From positions 1-9,053 of the forward strand of contig JAEEUD010000059.1 in NCBI GenBank assembly GCA_016286835.1: 9,053 bases of DNA, written 5' to 3'. Positions within the stretch are counted from its first letter, which is position 1. The number at the start of each line of letters is the position of its first letter. This DNA is from Pyramidobacter sp. GTDB taxonomy: Bacteria; Synergistota; Synergistia; Synergistales; Dethiosulfovibrionaceae. Under the pieces are notes generated by a model that saw only the letters and a list, made by a program, of their open reading frames with translations, did not search any database and was not told where the DNA came from. The translations under genes were made by a program, and so were the position numbers. Positions 5,309 to 9,053 of this stretch are shown piece by piece.

Positions 5309-6943
5309 ATGGCTAAGATTCTTGCTTTTGGCGAGGAGTCCCGCCGCGCGCTTGAACGCGGTATCAACAAAGTTGCTGACACTGTCGGCGTGACGCTTGG
5401 TCCTAAGGGCCGCAACGTTGTTCTTGACAAGAAATTTGGTTCGCCTACGATTACCAACGACGGTGTAACGATTGCCAAGGAAATCGAGCTCGAAGACCCC
5501 TTTGAGAACATGGGCGCTCAGCTTCTGAAGGAAGTTGCTTCGAAGACCAATGACATTGCCGGCGACGGCACGACGACAGCGACGGTTCTGGCCCGCGAAA
5601 TGATCACCGAGGGCATGAAGAATGTGGCAGCCGGTGCTAACGGCATTTTCCTGCGTAACGGTATTACCGTTGCTGTGGACGCAGTGACGGAACATCTGAA
5701 GGCCATGGCCCATCAGGTCAACGGCAAGGACGACATCGCTCAGGTCGCTTCGATCTCGGCGAACGACAAGTCGATCGGTGCGATCATCGCCGAGGCGATG
5801 GAGAAGGTCGGCCGCGACGGCGTTATCACCGTTGAGGACAGCCAGACGACTGGCACGACGCTGGAGACGGTTGACGGCCTTCAGTTTGACAAAGGTTACA
5901 TCAGCCCCTACATGGTCACCGATCCTGAACGCATGGAGGCTTCACTTGACGACGCCTATGTGCTGATCCATGACGGCAAGATCAGCAATGTGAAGGACAT
6001 GCTTCCGATCCTTGAGAAAGTGCTCAGCACCGGCAAGCCCCTTCTGATCATCGCTGAGGATGTCGAGGGTGAGGCTCTGGCTACGCTTGTCGTCAACAAG
6101 CTGCGTGGCACGATGACGGCTGTGGCCGTTAAGGCGCCCGGTTTCGGTGAGAGACGCAAGGCGATGCTTCAGGATATCGCCATCGTCACGGGCGGTTCAG
6201 TCGTGACCTCTGATCTTGGCGAGAAGCTGGAGAACGTTGATCTGTCCAAGCTCGGCCGCGCCAAGAAGATCCGCATCACCAAGGAAGACACGACGATCGT
6301 TGACGGTTACGGCTCCAAGGAAGAGATCCGCAACCGCGCTGCTCAGATCCGCATGGAGATCGAGAACTCGACGTCCGACTATGACAAGGAGAAGCTGAAG
6401 GAGCGCCTTGCTAAGATCGCTGGCGGCGTTGCCGTGATCCAGGTCGGTTCCGCTACCGAGACGGAGCAGAAGGAACTGAAGCTCCGCATCGACGACGCTC
6501 TGGCAGCTACTCGTGCGGCTGTTGAGGAAGGCATCGTAGCCGGTGGCGGTGTTGCGCTCGTCAACTGCATCGACTGCCTTGAAAAAGAGATCGAGAAGCA
6601 GGATCTGAAGGGCGACGTTCGCACTGGCGCCAACATCGTGCTCAATTCCCTGTCCTCGCCTCTGCACCTGATCGCTACCAATGCCGGTATGCAGGGTGAT
6701 GTTGTCGTCGCTAAGGTGCGCGGCCTTGAAGAAGGCCATGGTCTTGATGCCGCAAAGGGCGATTATGTTGACCTGATCAAGGCCGGTATTATTGACCCCG
6801 TCAAGGTGACGCGCAGTGCGCTTGAAAACGCCGCTTCGATCGCCAAGATGGTGCTGACCACCGAGGTCCTTGTCGCTGATAAGCCCGAGGAGAAGAAGCC
6901 TGATCCCGCCGCCGGCATGGGCGGTATGGGTGGCATGTACTAA
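5309..6943 (+). CDS. groEL: Chaperonin GroEL (Hsp60)
   Basis: The 544-aa product is the full-length ATP-driven chaperonin that forms the double-ring folding chamber. The equatorial nucleotide-binding part shows TLGPKGRNVVLD (29-40) and GDGTTTATVLAR (85-96), with the metal/ATP aspartate D86 equal to E. coli D87. The second catalytic aspartate is D396 in RIDDALAAT, equal to E. coli D398, followed by EEGIVAGGG. The apical domain lies between (about 190-375). The tail is the usual GGM-rich end, here MGGMGGMY. AGGAGGA (5294-5300) lies 8 nt before the ATG. It is co-transcribed with groES from the CIRCE-controlled promoter and followed by a strong terminator. The N-terminus MAKILAFGEESRRALERG looks Synergistota-like to me, which is inference. 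No residue of the catalytic core is missing. Confidence 0.99.
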   Translation: MAKILAFGEESRRALERGINKVADTVGVTLGPKGRNVVLDKKFGSPTITNDGVTIAKEIELEDPFENMGAQLLKEVASKTNDIAGDGTTTATVLAREMITEGMKNVAAGANGIFLRNGITVAVDAVTEHLKAMAHQVNGKDDIAQVASISANDKSIGAIIAEAMEKVGRDGVITVEDSQTTGTTLETVDGLQFDKGYISPYMVTDPERMEASLDDAYVLIHDGKISNVKDMLPILEKVLSTGKPLLIIAEDVEGEALATLVVNKLRGTMTAVAVKAPGFGERRKAMLQDIAIVTGGSVVTSDLGEKLENVDLSKLGRAKKIRITKEDTTIVDGYGSKEEIRNRAAQIRMEIENSTSDYDKEKLKERLAKIAGGVAVIQVGSATETEQKELKLRIDDALAATRAAVEEGIVAGGGVALVNCIDCLEKEIEKQDLKGDVRTGANIVLNSLSSPLHLIATNAGMQGDVVVAKVRGLEEGHGLDAAKGDYVDLIKAGIIDPVKVTRSALENAASIAKMVLTTEVLVADKPEEKKPDPAAGMGGMGGMY

Positions 6944-6965
6944 ACCGCGAAATATGAGTAATCTA

Positions 6966-7000
6966 ATGAGACCGCCGAGACTTCGGCGGTCTCATCTTTT
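6966..7000 (+). terminator. Intrinsic terminator of groESL
   Basis: A perfect 13-bp stem (6966-6978 with 6983-6995) and a GACT loop are followed by CTTTT. It starts 23 nt after the groEL stop. Confidence 0.93.
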
Positions 7001-7022
7001 GGAGCGCGGAAAACGGGAGCAC

Positions 7023-7060
7023 AAAAGGCCCGAAGACATTTGATTGCCTTCGGGCCTTTT
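7023..7060. terminator. Terminator of the penicillin-binding protein gene, bidirectional
   Basis: The arms AAAAGGCCCGAAG (7023-7035) and CTTCGGGCCTTTT (7048-7060) pair perfectly over 13 bp around a 12-nt loop. On the minus strand it begins 1 nt after the TAG at 7062-7064 and ends in TTTTGT. On the plus strand it also ends in TTTT and backs up the groESL terminator. Confidence 0.9.
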
Positions 7061-7061
7061 G

Positions 7062-9053
7062 CTATTTGATGTTGTACTTTTTCAGCAGTTCCTGATACCG
7101 TTCTTCTACCGGGCGATCGTCTTTCTTGATGAGATCACGCCATGAGCCGGTTGTCTTGTTGGGATCGACAGCCGGACGTCGACGCAGCGGCGGATCGGGG
7201 AACTTCGGCAGAGGCGGGGGCGCGGGCGGTTTGAGGAGATCGGGAGGAGGAAGATCGGGAAGGATGTCTTCTGACTTTGCTTCTTCAAGCAACTTCTTAT
7301 CCTGGGCCAGAAGGAGCAGCTGGGGAGCGTTTGTTTCGTTCCCGTTGCCAAGTCCGTGGACGGGGCACGAAGAAGCAGGAATCTTGTTGCTCGGAAGATA
7401 AATATTTGTAGCCCTGCATCCGCTCCCGGCTAGATAACCGCTTTGGATGCAGATGCGTGTAGCTTTTACGCGAGCGCTGATCCGTGCGAACGTCTTTGCG
7501 GAACCGGCAATTTTTACAGCCTGCTTCATGAAGGATGACCACACTGGAAGTGCGATTCGTGCGCCGGTGGCGTTTTTCTGACCGAGCGGCTTCAGGTCAT
7601 CATTGCCGGCGTAGACGACAGTGACCAATCCCGGAACACCGCCGGCAAACCAAGCGTCTGTATAGTCGTTTGTCGTTCCCGTCTTGCCGTACACTTCGTA
7701 GCCGGGAATCTTTGCGTTGGAACCTGTGCCGGCGCGGACGACTTCATACAGCATAGACCGTACGATTAGCGTTGTCTCGGGAGAAAGTGCTGTCTCGCTC
7801 TCGGGCGTGGCGGAGTAGACAAGCTTGCCTTCCCTGCTGCGGATCTCGCGGATAAAATATGGCGTAACGCGTTTGCCTCCATTGCCAAAGACGGCGTAGA
7901 CGACGGCGAGTTCAAGTGGCGTTACGCTTGTCGTTCCCAGACCGACGGAAAGGATCGGAGTGAGGTGCGGCGATGTGATGCCCATACGCCGAGCTGTATC
8001 AACGACCTTATTAGGTCCGAGCATGTAGGTCAAACGCACGGCAGGTGTGTTGTGTGAGTGCGAAAGAGCGCTGAGAAGAGTTTCTTCGCCAGCGTAAGAA
8101 TTGTTACTGTTGTGCGGCGACCATTCGGGTTCGGTTGAGTTGGGCACTCGCAGAGTGATAGGCTTGTCTAGAATGTGATCGACAGGACGGTATCCGGCTT
8201 CAATGGCTGTCGCGTAGACGACAGGCTTGAAGGTTGAGCCGGTTTGGCGATAGGCCTGCGTTACGCGGTTGAACTTGGTCCCATCGAAGTTCTTTCCGCC
8301 GACGAGCGCAAGCACGGCGCCGTTTTCTGGCGCGAGCGCGACAAGGCCGCCTTCGCTTTTAAGGAGCTGCATTGACTTTTCTGCTGCAGCCTGCAGGTCA
8401 AGATCAAGCGTCGTGTAGATCCTCATGCCGCTTTTATAGACCCTGTCGCTGCCGTATTTCGGAATGAGCTCCTTGAAGAGAAGATGACTGACGAAGTATG
8501 GCGCTTTATTGAACGTCAGCTTATTCTCTTCGGTTCGTTCGTTGAAGATGAGCTTTTCGTTTGCGGCCGCCTGTGCTTCCTTATCAGTTACCCAGCCGAG
8601 ACGGACAAGGCGATTGAGCACGTAATTCTGACGGATCTTTGCCAGATCCATGTGGCGGATAGGTGAATACTTTTCAGGGGCCGCGACAAGTCCCGCGAGG
8701 ATCGATGATTCGCCGAGCGTCAGTTGTGAGGCGCTTTTGTTGAAATAACTGTGCGCTGCTGCGTCGATGCCCCAGGCACCGTGTCCGAAATAAATTGCGT
8801 TCAGATACGTTTCGATCAGTTTGTCTTTCGTGTATAGCTTTTCCAGACGAAGCGTCAAGATAGCTTCTTTTGCTTTACGCTCCAAACTTTTCTCGCTTGT
8901 AAGGAACAAATTGCGGGCAAGCTGCTGTGTGATCGTGCTCGCACCCTGACCTTTCTCGCCAGTCATGATCGAGCGGAGGATAGCCAGAGGTCGGATGCCA
9001 GCGTGCGTGTAAAACTCCGAATCTTCGGCTGCGAGGATCGACATGATGATCCA
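7062..9053 (-). CDS. Class A penicillin-binding protein (PBP1A family), N-terminus beyond window
   Basis: This is a bifunctional cell-wall synthase acting outside the inner membrane. It polymerises lipid II through a GT51 glycosyltransferase domain and crosslinks peptides through a transpeptidase domain. The frame is open to the right edge (W-I-I before the first visible Met at 9042-9044), so the cytoplasmic tail, membrane anchor and a little of GT51 are missing. Counting from that Met: catalytic E7 in AAEDSEFY, GASTITQQ (about 34-41), ETYLNAIYFG (about 78-87), SxxK with S270/K273 in GSTFKP, SxN S330-H-N332, and KTG K454-T-G456. All catalytic motifs are intact. A C-terminal region with cysteines C532, C543 and C560 (CIQSGYLAGSGC, then SSCPVH) resembles PBP1A proteins of Gram-positive and some other bacteria. 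A proline-rich stretch (596-624) and a charged end ERYQELLKKYNIK follow. The gene converges on groEL and stops 1 nt from its terminator. Confidence 0.95.
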   Translation of the reverse strand, partial: WIIMSILAAEDSEFYTHAGIRPLAILRSIMTGEKGQGASTITQQLARNLFLTSEKSLERKAKEAILTLRLEKLYTKDKLIETYLNAIYFGHGAWGIDAAAHSYFNKSASQLTLGESSILAGLVAAPEKYSPIRHMDLAKIRQNYVLNRLVRLGWVTDKEAQAAANEKLIFNERTEENKLTFNKAPYFVSHLLFKELIPKYGSDRVYKSGMRIYTTLDLDLQAAAEKSMQLLKSEGGLVALAPENGAVLALVGGKNFDGTKFNRVTQAYRQTGSTFKPVVYATAIEAGYRPVDHILDKPITLRVPNSTEPEWSPHNSNNSYAGEETLLSALSHSHNTPAVRLTYMLGPNKVVDTARRMGITSPHLTPILSVGLGTTSVTPLELAVVYAVFGNGGKRVTPYFIREIRSREGKLVYSATPESETALSPETTLIVRSMLYEVVRAGTGSNAKIPGYEVYGKTGTTNDYTDAWFAGGVPGLVTVVYAGNDDLKPLGQKNATGARIALPVWSSFMKQAVKIAGSAKTFARISARVKATRICIQSGYLAGSGCRATNIYLPSNKIPASSCPVHGLGNGNETNAPQLLLLAQDKKLLEEAKSEDILPDLPPPDLLKPPAPPPLPKFPDPPLRRRPAVDPNKTTGSWRDLIKKDDRPVEERYQELLKKYNIK
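7173..7259 (-). other. Proline-rich low-complexity segment in the PBP C-terminal tail
   Basis: Residues 596-624 (counted from the Met at 9042-9044) contain 14 prolines in 29 positions, including PPP, PPAPPPLP and PDPP, then RRRP. The segment joins the cysteine-containing domain to a short charged terminal helix and is probably an extended linker in the periplasm or wall. Confidence 0.8.

Noticed and set aside
6197..6739. Minus-strand open frame antisense to groEL
   Set aside because: Antisense open frames are common over highly codon-biased groEL genes. The translation has no recognisable domain.

Overview
This window looks like an ordinary chromosomal housekeeping segment of a fermentative, probably anaerobic bacterium with moderately GC-rich DNA. 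The GroEL sequence (start MAKILAFGEESRR, then a highly conserved equatorial domain) and the gene mix remind me most of the phylum Synergistota. That placement is from memory of family sequences, not from a search, and is only moderately secure. I see no insertion sequences, CRISPR arrays, tRNA or rRNA genes, or phage genes.

Layout. Positions 2-64 hold the last 20 codons of an unidentified plus-strand gene. It meets a minus-strand FAD-dependent fumarate reductase/succinate dehydrogenase-type flavoprotein (165-1652) tail to tail across a bidirectional terminator (102-143). The flavoprotein most likely starts at a TTG with a strong Shine-Dalgarno. Its promoter is interleaved with an extended -10 promoter that fires the other way into a plus-strand cluster: a UPF0173 metallo-beta-lactamase-fold hydrolase (1793-2488), a small DUF486 four-helix membrane protein (2500-2856) and PTS enzyme I, ptsI (2926-4668). 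A GC-rich hairpin and an AT-rich stretch follow. Next comes the groES-groEL operon (4973-6943), with a sigma-70-type promoter and a CIRCE operator, the binding site of the HrcA heat-shock repressor. Two strong hairpin terminators separate groEL from a convergent class A penicillin-binding protein (7062 to the right edge, N-terminus missing).

How the genes fit together. groES and groEL form one heat-shock unit controlled by HrcA. The UPF0173 and DUF486 genes are 11 bp apart and surely co-transcribed; ptsI follows 69 bp later and may be read with them, but no HPr or sugar permease is nearby. The flavoprotein and the penicillin-binding protein are separate transcription units.

No clear new multi-gene system is visible. 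The points most worth a second look are changed signature residues around the phospho-histidine and PEP-site loops of enzyme I, altered active-site positions in the flavoprotein, the overlapping divergent promoters, and a proline-rich C-terminal tail on the penicillin-binding protein.
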